This document shows, in pieces, positions 10,106 to 21,829 of a stretch of DNA of 64,000 nt. The notes beneath the pieces are model-generated. The model saw only the letters and a program-made list of their open reading frames with translations. It searched no databases and was not told where the DNA came from. The position numbers and the translations under genes are program-made. The first letter of the stretch is position 1, and every line of letters starts with the position of its first letter. This DNA comes from Alviniconcha marisindica (lineage: Eukaryota; Mollusca; Gastropoda; Provannidae). Where the stretch lies: NCBI GenBank assembly GCA_018857735.1, contig JABMCL010003054.1, forward strand, positions 560,001 through 624,000. Direction: 5' to 3'.

Positions 10106-12849
10106 TGGGTTTATTGAACTTGAAGCCTTTTTTCTTTTCTTTTTTTTATCTCTTATTCAATCAACAATACTTTCGAATTCAAGACTAAGTTTGTCTTCAT
10201 TTAACATCTAGTGATCCAATCAAACTATTCAAGAACATCACAACTTGAAAACTTTGAATTTTAATCAGCTTTGGCAATATCAAAGCATTTGGCCTAAAAC
10301 AAAGCATGTGGAATTGAAACACTGAGAATGCGTATTCCATTAAAGAAAACAACAAAACAATACCTAGACAGGAAAAGTCACTTTGGTCAGTTCAAAGTCA
10401 ATAATATAAAACCAGACAAGTTTCAGGTCTAAAGTGCTGTAAAACTGAAAAGCATAGCAAGAAGACATGTCAAATTTATCACTTGATAAAAAAAAATTCT
10501 AAACAACTGAAGAGTACATTGCGCATTTACCTTTTGAGTTCAAATTGATGAACAGACAGTCAAGTCTGTTCGTCAACTTTTATCTACTTTGACAACAGCC
10601 AACAGAAATGGCCAAAAGGCAGCTATTAAATAAATTGTAGTCATATGTTTAAATCACAAATGAAACTCCTGCTAAAAGACAAAGTTCAATACATAGTATA
10701 GTTTGAATGTGTGCACATACAGCCAACCAAGAGGAGACAATTCAATTACACCATCCTTTTTCAAAGTCCAGTGGCAAGTTAAAAACCTGTGCACTTCAGC
10801 TGTAGATAGGTTCACACATTAACTCCCCTCCCCCCCTTTTCCATACAGGCCAACTTCTTAGCCACGCTCACTATCCTATACAAGAACCAAAACATTGCCA
10901 CTTGATGATCCGCCGAGTCGTCTCCTCTCAGCGAGACACTCGCTATGCGGATACTGTTCGTACATACCACTGCTGCTCAACACAACTTTCACATAATGAA
11001 CCAGAGAACTACAACTAGTACAAAATACAGAACTGACAAATGCCACCAGTGGACTTGCTTTCTAACATCAATGTAACACAATCAAGACGCTCTTGGCACA
11101 TCGCTGCAAGATAGCACAACTGACCATTGCCAATTGTAAATAATAATGAAAAAGGTACTAGCAATCAGGTAATGCAATAACAGACCAAGAATGTTCTTTA
11201 ATAAGTATAATAATAGACCAAACATATTAACAGAGGAATTTCAGATGTTATAAATCACATGACATGTTATCGTGCGACTCCCCTCTCCCCAAGATTCCTT
11301 CAAACTTCACATTTGAATAAAAGATCCCCACCAGTTTCTGGATTTACTTTATATATAAACAATTTCTGATTTTGCATTGTCTCTCAAACTGCATTATGGC
11401 GACCTGGACTCTGAAAGTGCTGGACCTCACCTTTTTACCATATTACTACTACATTACTATTACTAATCAGCAAATGTAAAGCGTTTGCATCACAATTGTT
11501 ACTTGCACACACCCTTCAATAGCCACGTTTAAACACACAGCCTGGAGTTACTGAAGTTGTGATTTACCAAGATCACACAAACTAGCAGCGGCAGCTTAAA
11601 AACCCAAGTAAAAAAAAAATCTAATGAAGCCAGTTCAACCCGCAAAGACTGAAAGAGAACAGCAATTCAACTCAGTCACACATACACAAACGCATAATGC
11701 GACACACCAGTACCATGTGGAAATCTGTTCCATTTTATCTTCGACTTTGAGCTGGAAAGGTCAGGGGCACAGAGAAACTGGTACACAGGCTACCCCAAGC
11801 AAACTGTACCTTGACTTGCAAAACAGCAAATAAAGGAGTACACTGCAACATTATACCCAGTGCACATGAGCACCATCACACATTTCACAGTTTAGGCAAC
11901 TGCCCTTGGGTAATGCAACCAGAATCTCGAACTTATTACGCCACCCTTTCAATTGCTGCAACAATCATCCTGATCATGGTATACATGAAGATGTAAAAAT
12001 AACACAACCTTTTTTTGGTGGTTGCTTTGATACATTTCAATTTGATTTCCCTCATCCAACTCTAAACTGAAATGTTCTACCATCAGATTAGCTGCAAGCA
12101 CAACAGTGCTATGGCTTTGCCACAACCAATGCTGCATGGCACATGGGAAAATTCCACAAATTTTGGGGGCATTGCCATTATGTTGCATGGCCTGCAATGT
12201 GCAACAGCCTATCCTCCATAAAGTGAAGGATGCAAAGATACACCCATACTAGAATCGGATCTATCGTGCTATAATATCGGTGATGCCAACAGACATGTAA
12301 ATCCTACTGATCATGAACCAAGTTTTTTACATTTCACCTTAAAATCAGGTAACTGACAACACACTACTTTCAGTTTTAGAATATGCCCTTCTCAATCCAA
12401 TACCTCCACAAGTGCAACTACTTTCAAAATCAGCCCTTCTAGGCTATCATCGTATCAACATCTCACTTGAACAGTGCGTAGGGGGGGAAATGTACTGGGA
12501 ACATCTTCACAGGCAAACATGAAACTTGTATCCTCACATCTGAAGCAACAGGCAACATAAGCTACTAAAAAAAAAACTACTTCAAAAATCCAGTCTAAAT
12601 AATTACTTTAATAGTTCAAAATTCCAAAACTACCATGTCCTCACTGTGACTTCACACTCTCCATTTGTCCCAACAATATCAAAGTTGGCATACCAGTACA
12701 CTGCCAAGAAAACAAGAATGCAATAACAAAGCGAGGAAGCAAAATATTAACACACCACAAAGCTCAACCGGTCTTTTCATATTATGCCAAACATTTCAGC
12801 ACTATGAACATTTTTTGTCATTTCATTTGTTCCGGGAACCACGGTAACA

Positions 12850-13640
12850 CGTTTTTGTCTGCATTTTGTGTAGTTCTGAATGCCACATACATTTTACTGT
12901 GGTGTGTAATGCAGAGGAAGGACTACAGTCACAGCAGTACCTGTACCTTGCTCTGCTTGAACAGTCTTCCCTCCTTACCCTCGCCCTCATATAACTGTGC
13001 TGGTTGAATGGGCATAAAACACGCAGTTACCTACTTGCTCCCTCCTTACTCTACTCAATAGCTCGAAGGAGCAAACTATCATGACACACACCTACATTTG
13101 TAACGTTTTAACGATTTCACTAATCTGCACTTTCTTCTTCTTTTTTTCTTCTTCCAAAAATGGCAATATGAGGGGACAAAAAGTCCTGCTAAACTGTTAT
13201 GGCCACTAACAACTGATAGTACAAGAGTGGATTCTCTCTCGCACTTTTTGTGCATTTTTGAATGCCACATACATTTTTTAGATTGTGACTACAGTCACAA
13301 GCAGTACCTGCACCTTGCTATGCTTAAACCATCTTCCCTCACCCTCATACAACTGTACTGGTTGACTGGGCATAGAACACCCAAGTTACTTACTCCCTCC
13401 TTACCCCAATCTGCAATAGCTAAAAGTAGTGAATTACATGGCACATATGTAAAACGCTGTTACTATTTCACATTTACATGGTTTTATGGTTTCAGTTTTG
13501 TGGAATTTTCCCCCTAATCAGCATTCTTTTCTTCTTTCTTTCAAAAATGGCAACAAGAGGAGACAAAAAGTCCTGCTAAAGTGCTATGGCCACCAGCAAG
13601 TGGTAGTGCTGAGCTGATTCTCTCGTGCGTGCGTGCGCAC
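12850..13640. repeat. Two imperfect ~395-bp tandem copies
   Basis: Landmarks repeat in order: CTGAATGCCACATACATTTT / TTGAATGCCACATACATTTT, GACTACAGTCACA-GCAGTACC, ACTGG-TTGA-TGGGCATA and GACAAAAAGTCCTGCTAAA. Copy 1 runs about 12,850-13,240 and copy 2 about 13,245-13,640. The end of the unit (TTATGGCCACCAACAACTGA) appears a third time at about 13,850. Confidence 0.8.
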
Positions 13641-13669
13641 ACACACACACATATAATCAGCATGTACAA

Positions 13670-14105
13670 CTTTGCAGGCCTACCAGGCAACCAGCAATTT
13701 ATTTTTATTACCGCTGTTGCCACTTGCTTGAAGTTGAATTTCACCCGAAAGGGCTTTAGCTGACACTGACAGCATTCTGATTCAACCAAGACTGGGTCTA
13801 GATCTAGACTGAAAGGCCCAGGCAGCCACTGGAATTGAGAGACCAAGTGTTATGGCCACCAACAACTGATGGTGCTAAAGCCAATTATCATCCACACACA
13901 CACACAGAATCAGCATGTATGACTTTGCAGGCCTACTAGGCAACCAGCAGAAAAGTATATTTACTGCTGTTGCCATTTGCTTGAAGTTCCACCCAAAAGG
14001 ACTTCAGCTCACACTGATGACATTCCAATTCAACCAAGACTAGTTCACCTGTAAGATCTAGACTGAAGGACCTGGGCAATCATTGGAATGGAGAGACCTA
14101 GCGTG
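13670..14105. repeat. Two imperfect ~240-bp tandem copies
   Basis: The blocks CTTTGCAGGCCTAC-AGGCAACCAGCA, CTGTTGCCA-TTGCTTGAAGTT, ATTCAACCAAGACT and GAGAGACC recur at about 13,670-13,845 and 13,920-14,105. Confidence 0.8.
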
Positions 14106-15984
14106 TAGGACAGCAGCAGGGTCCTTCAGAGGGCGTGCTTTGCACCGCTAAAATGGACCTGAAAATGACCAACCCTTACACATTTGTGTATGAATGCATT
14201 TAAAACACCTAACACAGTGATATTCATAATAAAGGGGGTAGATTGCTATTCAACAAAATTAGATTCACCATTTTTCAGAAGGTAAAATTACTATCCATAA
14301 AAATGTCTTAGCAAAAGCAATATTCATCAGTTTCACATGCCCAAAGGATCATCATTTTTTTTAAAATACTTCTGAAAGCCAGTGCAAACGTGAACAAGTG
14401 AGCCACACAACAGGCATTATGACACTTGTTTCAGTTTGCCATGCCCAGTTTCACACACCCTAGCAACAGCCTTTCAGCGATGCAAATAATGAACTTTCAC
14501 CTGCACCAGCAACCCAACACTAATCATCAAACTCCAAGCCCTTTCTCACCACCACAGCAGTTGTACCAAACATGATCAAGTAGTACAATTCTGTATGCTT
14601 TCTCAGTTTTCAGACAAAACAGTTTGTCCTGCCATTACTGAACAAGAGAGCTCAGTGGCATCCACCATGAACTTTTGCAAATGATGACCATTGTCTGTGC
14701 TGCAGATGACTGCAATAGCACCACATGGCACATACACAACCAGTCCATTCCTTCCCCTGCAAATAGCACCATTATATACACCAGTCCTATCCTTCCCAGT
14801 CAGCATGCGCATTGCCTATGGCCACTGCACAGTCAATATGTAATGTGGCTGCAAGCTCTCACACAAGGTATTTTACAAAATCTCATGGCTGTGCTGTCAC
14901 AGCATGGTGTGTGAAACGTGTGCATTGCTCTGAGAAGTGCCCCTCAGCAACTAGCAAAGCAAAATGTAACTTTCATACACCAAGTTCACACTTTCCAGTT
15001 CCACATGCAGACATAGCAAGAAACAGTATTAACAAATTCCTGACAGGCAAATAACTCTGTGTGTACGCATGCATACACTGTCAGTGTCACCTTACTCTAA
15101 TGGCACCAACCCACCCTCACACCCTTTTCTTTTATTAACTGAAATTCGGCAACCATAAATTCCTTCACTGTTTCAGTTAAAATTAAGGATAAACATATAT
15201 CACAACTTACCAGTAAATAGCAGCAACACCTTACCATAGCATGCACCAAAAGCAAGGTATGTTTAGAATGGCACCATCATTTGACAACCTGCTACTGCTA
15301 GCAACATCTCATTTTGCAGTTTACTTAAAGTTAAACACATACCAGTTACCACAAGATATAAAACAACAACCAGACCATCCAAATAGTAAAGCAGATTAGT
15401 CAGCAGCAATCTGACAACCATTTGTTATAAAGCCAGAGCATTTTATAAACATTCACTTCACTGACAACAGCTAAAGATCAATAATTAAAGTAAATCACAT
15501 TTACAACTCTGTTTAAAGTGCACAAGTACAGATCCTGAAAATGTCTTGAAATGAGTCCCAGTCACATTTTTTTCATTTTGAAGCTGAAACAGAAGAGAAA
15601 AAGTTTCCAATTTCTTGGGTACCGGTCATCTCAGTCCTACCAGGTTATCTTCCAACTGTTCAAATGCAAAGATGGTGGCATAAGTGCAGCACAGAAAGGA
15701 TTTACACACATGAATGTCATCACACATCATGAGAAGTAGTCAAGCACAACACAGTCTTTCATCCTCCAACAGTGGGCATGCACACATTCATGGGCAGAAC
15801 TGTCTGAGAAGCAAATTAGGACAGTATGCAATGCAACCTTGGGAGAACTGCAGTTCATACAAAATGATGGTGCATTTTGTTTTCATTATGATATGATGCG
15901 TGAAGATTCATTTGTTCAGATGATTTCAGCAAATTTGCAAGTTTCAAACACATCTGTAATAAAGTTCTAATGTCTATGCCGTGT

Positions 15985-16752
15985 TCAGTCTTGCGCATCA
16001 CCACCATTCTCTGCAGATGTATCAGACGTCCAGAGGGTCAAGTTGTCACGAAGCAACTGCATGATAAGTGTACTGTCCTTGCACTCTTCCCCCTGCAGGC
16101 TATCAAGCTCATGAATTGCTTCATCAAATGCATCCTTGGCAAGTGTACACGCCTTGTCTGGTGAATTAAGAATCTCGTAGTAAAAAACAGAGTAATTGAG
16201 AGCAAGTCCAAGGCGATTGGGGTGGGTTGGTTGCATGTGCTCCTTGGCAACCTCCATCGCCTTTTCATAGGCCTGCTGAGCCATAGCAATAGCATTCTCA
16301 CGCTCCTTTCCCTCATCACCGTCTTTGTATTCTGCCATGTAGCGCCAATAGTCACCTTTCATCTTCAAGTAAAACACTGTTTCCTCGTGGTTTTCGGTGT
16401 TCTTCAGCAAGTACTTATCAAGAAGATTAAGCACTTCCTGGCATGTGCTATCCAGCTCCTTTTCGACGTCCCTTCGGAAATCTCTGGAGCTCTTCTTTCG
16501 GCTTTCGGTTTCGGCTTTCTGTTCGATCATGCAGATCACACGCCAAGACGACCGCCTAGCCCCAACAACATTCTTGTAGGCCACAGACAGTAGGTTACGG
16601 TACTCTTGTGTCAGCTTCTGTTCCTTCTCTGTCACTTTCTTCATCGCTTTCGCCATATCATCGTACCTTTCTGCTTGTTCCGCCGATCTGGCGAAATTAA
16701 TCAGGTCCTCTGTTGATTCCAGACTTTCAACAAGTTTGGCACTGCCAGCCAT
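15985..16752 (-). CDS. 14-3-3 protein, zeta/beta-like, single coding exon
   Basis: This is a 255-aa phosphoserine/phosphothreonine-binding dimeric adaptor that acts mainly in the cytosol. It covers the whole family length (usually 245-260). The signatures are [15 protein letters not shown] (24-38), [20 protein letters not shown] (52-71) and [20 protein letters not shown] (179-198), and the C-terminal [18 protein letters not shown] closes the fold. The phosphopeptide-binding residues Lys60, Arg67, Arg137, Tyr138 and Asn185 match zeta Lys49, Arg56, Arg127, Tyr128 and Asn173. The pocket reads DYWRY instead of the usual DYYRY/DYHRY/DYFRY. The N-terminus has about 10 extra residues before the first helix. 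The frame has no intron, whereas typical animal 14-3-3 genes have several coding introns, so this may be an expressed retrocopy or a lineage-specific intron loss. Isoform assignment is uncertain. Confidence 0.95.
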   Translation of the reverse strand: MAGSAKLVESLESTEDLINFARSAEQAERYDDMAKAMKKVTEKEQKLTQEYRNLLSVAYKNVVGARRSSWRVICMIEQKAETESRKKSSRDFRRDVEKELDSTCQEVLNLLDKYLLKNTENHEETVFYLKMKGDYWRYMAEYKDGDEGKERENAIAMAQQAYEKAMEVAKEHMQPTHPNRLGLALNYSVFYYEILNSPDKACTLAKDAFDEAIHELDSLQGEECKDSTLIMQLLRDNLTLWTSDTSAENGGDAQD

Positions 16753-16880
16753 GATTCAGTGTCAACGCTCAACCGACCAAGCTTAAACCGTGACAGGTCG
16801 ACTTGTCTCCCAGTAAACCAAGTTTCGCACGTTCAGGAAGAAAATGGCGGCGAATACAAGATTGCTGTGTTGATGCAGGA
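16753..16880 (-). promoter_or_regulatory. Probable 14-3-3 5' UTR and core promoter with YY1-type motif
   Basis: AAAATGGCGGCG is on the plus strand at about 16,841-16,853, so minus-strand CGCCGCCATTTT lies about 90 bp upstream of the 14-3-3 start codon. This is a frequent core-promoter motif (YY1). No splice acceptor is evident between it and the ATG. Confidence 0.4.
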
Positions 16881-16899
16881 GCTAACGTTTCATTTCCAG

Positions 16900-18440
16900 G
16901 GTCACCGATAAGGGGGGTCAAACCAGCCGCCGCTGGAAATTAAAAAATAAGCAGAAAGTCTCTGTAAATGAAATTAAAAAAATCTACAATAAGTGAGCAG
17001 GCCAAAGAGCCTAGCAAGTGATCCAGATCTCAACTAAAGAATATGACATGAAATTTGGTTATATTCATTATAAAATTTTATGTGTTGGTCCAGGGCGCGG
17101 CGTCCCCAAGATGATCTCAGTGCAGCAGACGACGCTGGCCAGCCTCTCCAGACTGTCACTCAAACACATGCATGGCAATTTTCCATTAGACATTATGCTC
17201 AGTTATTCAAGTTGTGTGGGTGTGGGTGTGGGTGAGGACTGCGGGTGCAAATGAATACTGAATCATATCAGCAGTGACTAGAGCAGCATGACTCGATTTG
17301 TCTCAGTCATTTTTGAACATAACTGATATAATCATGTCCGGGTCAGTGGACTCAGTGATTCCCTCGAGATCACACTCAGACTCCAAACACTGGTTTTTAC
17401 ATAACAGTTTTTCGGCCTCCAGCCCGGGCCACTGCCATAGGTCTCAGCGGAAAACTGTCACTGCGGAGCTGACGAGCAGTTTTTAGTTATGGTGCTCTGA
17501 GTTAGTAATCACAGTAAGTTCAGTACATGATAAGTCTGCTGCTGATGGTAACTTTCCGGCAATGAGGGAGGGTGGGAAAGATTCTTCCAAGCCCAAATCA
17601 GACAAGTGGTTTAGCACTCCATCTCAGTCATTTTTCATCGTTTTCCACCTGTTTTAACTCCTGAGTGTCGTTTTGTAGCTTGATAAAGGGCATTACCCCG
17701 AAAATTCGCATGTTTTGTTTTGTCCTTATAAGATAGCTTTTTTTTTTTTTTTTTATCGTTTTATTTTTTATTTTTTTTATGTCAATGTGTCAAATAAAAC
17801 CTTCATGCATGATATCCAGCTAGCACTGGGGTGGAATCTGTGCACTCAGGAAAGCCCATAATCATTATGCTGGGGCTCGGTTCGGTCGCTGACTCTGTCA
17901 GGGGCCTGTCACGCTTGGCATTCTCCTCAGCAGCACACTGTCCAAGCAAAACTTCATTGGTCAAACCTCTAAAATCGTGTTGCTGCTGTCTTCACTGAGT
18001 CACTGAGCTGGCTCTGTCCCCGGGGGTGTCTTTCCGGCGGCACCGAAGCGGCAGTGGAGCTGCCTGGAGTCACGGCTCAGTCAACACCTCAACTGCTGCA
18101 AATCTCTCCGCGTTTCGGCTGGTCTGCCTGCTTCCGGCTTTTCAGTGCGGCTGTTGACTCTATGGTCCATGGCCTTCAGCACATTCAAAACTGTGCTCAG
18201 TGCTTGCCTCGTGTAGAAAGGATGTGCGTAGCGGGAGGGACCATGTCATCGCCCCTATTCATAAGTCTCAGTATCCACTGACTCCCAGACCCACAAGGCG
18301 GAATTGAGTACGACTGAGATAAGCACATAAATCACAGTGCGTAAACGTATGTTTACAATCAGTTAAACATGCATGTCATTCGTTCAGCCATGTCAGTAGC
18401 CTGCCGGTGTTCACCGGATTTATAACTGAGCTAATACTTC
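16900..18440. other. Intergenic, GC-richer, no gene seen
   Basis: Short GC-rich blocks (about 17,090-17,160, 17,400-17,480 and 18,000-18,240) have no exon-like frame. A T-rich tract lies at about 17,730-17,780. Confidence 0.4.
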
Positions 18441-18454
18441 CTATCCCGTAACAG

Positions 18455-18690
18455 GAAATTTGCTTTGGTGACATGCCATCAAGGTAACATGAAAAGTAAA
18501 GAGAAAAAAAAATCAAATTCACATTCTTAATAATTCAACGTAAGACAAAATGAGATTATACTTTATTTCCTTAAGGAAAATTTGCTTTGAAACCTACCAT
18601 CAATGTAACATGTAAATAAATCAAACTTGATTCAAATTGAACGTATGATAATTCAACGTAAGACAAACTGAAGAAGTGTCGTCCAAGCAA
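18455..18690. repeat. Imperfect ~117-bp tandem duplication
   Basis: Both halves contain GGAAA-TTTGCTTTG, CCATCAA-GTAACATG and ATAATTCAACGTAAGACAAA in the same order. Confidence 0.75.
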
Positions 18691-18744
18691 ATCATTTTTT
18701 TTTACAATTATACTTAAAAACAAGTTAATAACAACAGCGCGCGC

Positions 18745-18761
18745 TCACACACACACACACA

Positions 18762-18838
<77 letters not shown>
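18745..18838. repeat. (CA)n microsatellite
   Basis: A long CA run with one GA interruption near 18,771. Confidence 0.95.
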
Positions 18839-18840
<2 letters not shown>

Positions 18841-19085
18841 ACACACACACTAACTGACACACTGACTCGACTGACACAGTGACATTAACACTGACAATGA
18901 CAAGACTGAGTGGCGAGCACGGCGTGCCTATGGCGTACGGGTACATACACCTGCACATGTATAATTATGTCTGATGTGCCGTAAGTAACAGAAGAATACC
19001 GTTCCTGAAAATGAATTGACGTGTCAGTGAAGATTTGACGCCGCCAACATTCAGTTTCGGAGAATACTCAAGTTTCGCCGCGCGG

Positions 19086-19094
19086 TGTGTGTGC

Positions 19095-19163
<69 letters not shown>
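19086..19163. repeat. (GT)n(GA)n compound microsatellite
   Basis: A short GT run is followed by about 28 GA dinucleotides. Confidence 0.95.
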
Positions 19164-19169
<6 letters not shown>

Positions 19170-19499
19170 GAACAGTATTCTGTGGCCAAAGTGTGTGCGC
19201 GCGTAAGCGTGGTGTCAGAACCGAAAGTAGAAAGAGAGTAGCTTCCCCTACATTTAAGTTTTGTTCGTGCAGCACGACATGATTCTGCATGATTACACAC
19301 TTGTGACTCATCCTGCCGGTTGAACACACCGCAGACAAAACAACACAGAATCGTCACATGATATGAGCTGGCCAAATTTTTGCATTGTTGACAGTCGGTG
19401 TGTAAGCCAAAGACTCGACCTAACAAGACTGCACGAAAAGGTGCTTTTTTTGCTTTTTCTTCTGTATATTCCGTCGTATTCTAACGGATTTTAACCGAT

Positions 19500-19760
19500 T
19501 GTCTTGCATTTCGACCACGTGGTATTTTATTATTCTCGACCATCACGAGGAGAAGAAGTGGGCGGGGTGCGGATCTGGGATAGTTCGGATGCTGACAAGA
19601 CACGCCCATTGAAAGTGAAAGTCGACTGCAGTTGTGCGTTCAGTTTGTTTTGTTTTTCTTTTGCCCGCTTTCCCGCCACAAAATCAAAGACGGTGATTGA
19701 AATTACGATTAAATGTTGGCACACATCCACGACGCCGCATTTGTCACGGTTCGTTTTCCG
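19500..19760 (+). promoter_or_regulatory. Possible promoter (E-box and GC-box)
   Basis: CCACGTGG (about 19,516) and GGGCGGGG (about 19,560) lie in a locally GC-richer segment about 4 kb upstream of the SLC35C1-like coding start. No linked exon or donor could be assigned, so this is a guess from motif content. Confidence 0.2.
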
Positions 19761-20074
19761 CGATCTGAATTTTTTATTTAGATGTTTTCAGTTATTGTAT
19801 TTCTTTGTTCTTTTCTTTTCCTACGGTTTTTTGTTTTTTGTTTTATGCTTCTTCTTTTTTTTTTTTTTTACCCAGTCAGTTGTAAGACAGGTCATTTTTT
19901 GCTGAAAAAAAAAGGACCATAACCAATATGACTCTTCTGTTTATTTTGAACTTAAGGCTGAAATATGAATCCACTTCCGTTCGGTGGGACTACTGGTACA
20001 TTTTGTAAATTTGTCTCTTCTGGCTTACCCGAAGCAGCTCAAGCAGATTGTTGACTTTGTACGAAATATGTAAC

Positions 20075-20190
20075 ACAAGTACAACAACAAAGACCTGAGT
20101 CGCCTACGGTAATTTTCACCTGGCATGCGTGTAATTACAAGGTACATAAACTCCACCAGAGGTACATCCTATGGGACTCGTTCTGTTTAA
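20075..20190 (+). repeat. Dispersed repeat family D (partial)
   Basis: AACAACAAAGACCTGAGTCG, CACCTGGCATGC and CTCCACCAGAGGTACATCCT match copies at 41,688-41,885 and both arms of 53,036-53,335. Confidence 0.8.
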
Positions 20191-20344
20191 GATTTATTGA
20201 CTTCGTAACATGCGTCTTGTCTCTGTCATTGATATTGGGCATATAATCCATAAAGTGCATCTGATTGTTGACACGCGTCGTTCTGTGGTATATTCCTTTG
20301 CAAACGGGTCTCCACACTTAGTTACTGACCAAGGTAAATTGAAC

Positions 20345-21570
20345 AACAACAACATCAACAGTCTAAGAAGAGGTGCCCCACTCCCATAGGGCTCAGTTTT
20401 GTGTTCTGTCCTCTTCGTTCTTTGAACTGCACCTCTCTCCTCTTTGATTGAAACTCAGTCCTTCTGTCTCACACAGTCTTTTGCTGATGAGTGACACCCA
20501 GCTGCTACTTCAATCCTGTCCTCTTCAGTGATCAGAACTGATACAGAATCTTTATTGTCCATGAATAACATAGAAATTTGCCTTATGACTTCATAAAAGA
20601 GACCAGTCAGATGCACGCCGCTGTCTTGACCATGCAGACATGCATCTCTGACGTGAAGACTGGGGTGGCACAAAACAAACTGAAACTGAACAAGACAGAG
20701 GCTCTCCTTATGAAGTCAACGAGAAACATTTTTTCCTGATGCTCAGCCCACTTCTCTTCATGCTGGCACTGCCAACATTCCTTTCACGACATGTGCTCGC
20801 AACCTTGGTCCTGTGGTTTCTTTTAAATAGCATGACTCTTAACAACCACATTTCAGATGTCTGCCATTCTGCTTATAATATGGAAATCGGATGAATCAGC
20901 TCTATCTGCCAGTACCTGACTGTTAAAGCAACAAATACTCTTGTGTGCACCATGTTTCTCTCCAAGCTAGACTATTGAAATGTAACAGTGATATTTGCAA
21001 AGTTCCAGTTTGGTGTTGCTTTACGTCCACGGAGACTGTGTAGACTATCAGAGCCTGTACTTTGCTAGGTTATCATTATGTAGCTTATTTGGATCTAGGT
21101 CAAGAATTGAGTGGGGATAATTAATTGTATTTAATATGCTGTTTGGGGGAATTTCTTCATTAGAATTTAGATGTAGTCTTGGTTGTCAGTGTACTAGTTC
21201 GTGACAAATATTGTTGTGAGAGTAGGAGGATGGGGTCTACTAAGTTAATGAAATAATTGTGATGTTCGGTATTTTTCAGTATTAGGGTGACAGAGTTCTG
21301 TCCCCTGAGTTCCTAATAGAAATACTTATGATGTCATCATCGAAGTGATGTCATAACGTTATGCTTTTTTGTAATCCATTTCTATCTCAGTATCTGGCTG
21401 CCCACTTTACCTTCTCCAGAAAGTTCAGAACTCTGCCACAAAACTATTTTCAAAGCACACAAATGTGATCATGTGCAACCTCTTCTTCAACTTCAAGCTC
21501 TTCTTTGGTTACCAATCCGACCCAGAATAGACTTCAAACTGTCAACTGTCTGTCACAACTTCTTCTCTGA
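20345..21570 (+). mobile_element. Degraded CR1-like LINE, RT to C-terminus
   Basis: With frame breaks and stops, the plus strand gives a decayed GSVL-LFVL-TAPLS box near 20,385-20,440, FADE (from FADD) near 20,475, KLKLNKTEALL-like text near 20,680, and NNHISDVCHSA then TMFLSKLDYC near 20,840-20,980. The C-terminal piece (QKVQNSATKL, LLQLQALLWLPIRP) resumes at about 21,395. An insertion of about 390 bp (about 21,000-21,390) separates the halves. It belongs to the same family as 2,804-3,839 and is dead. Confidence 0.75.
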
Positions 21571-21810
21571 TGTGAGCCGGTTTGGCCTAGCGGTAAGGCG
21601 TTAGGCTGGTAAGCGGAAGCCTCATTTCAATACTGCTTCGGCTCGCCTTTCTCTTCAGAAAGGTTGTGGTTTGTGGACACTGTCCTGTGACTTTGTCCAT
21701 CACTTCCTACTGAAACATTAAAATGGCTCTCATCACTGCCCATCTTAATGCAGAAGTCATTCTGGTGGTGACAGCGTAGTGATAGGTATATAACCAGCTG
21801 TGGTGTGCAA
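21571..21810 (+). mobile_element. tRNA-derived SINE (family B)
   Basis: The head GTGAGCCGGTTTGGCCTAGC is followed by GGTAAGGCGTTAGGCTGGTAAGC, then a body ending in ATTAAAATGGCTCTCATC and ATAGGTATATAA. Copies lie at 24,340-24,555 and 57,262-57,365. Box B is damaged in this copy. Confidence 0.8.
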
Positions 21811-21829
21811 GGAATACAATATGAATTCT

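Larger units (their letters stand above)
10106..15984 (-). other. Long non-coding region downstream of 14-3-3, possible 3' UTR
   Basis: No exon is visible on either strand over about 5.9 kb downstream of the 14-3-3 stop codon. Minus-strand AATAAA signals occur at several places, including about 15,130 and 10,107. Very long 3' UTRs are common for 14-3-3 genes, so much of this may be transcribed, but the sequence alone cannot fix the end. It includes internal duplications at 12,850-14,105. Confidence 0.35.

Noticed and set aside
16222..16593. Plus-strand ORF of 123 codons
   Set aside because: Antisense shadow of the 14-3-3 coding sequence.
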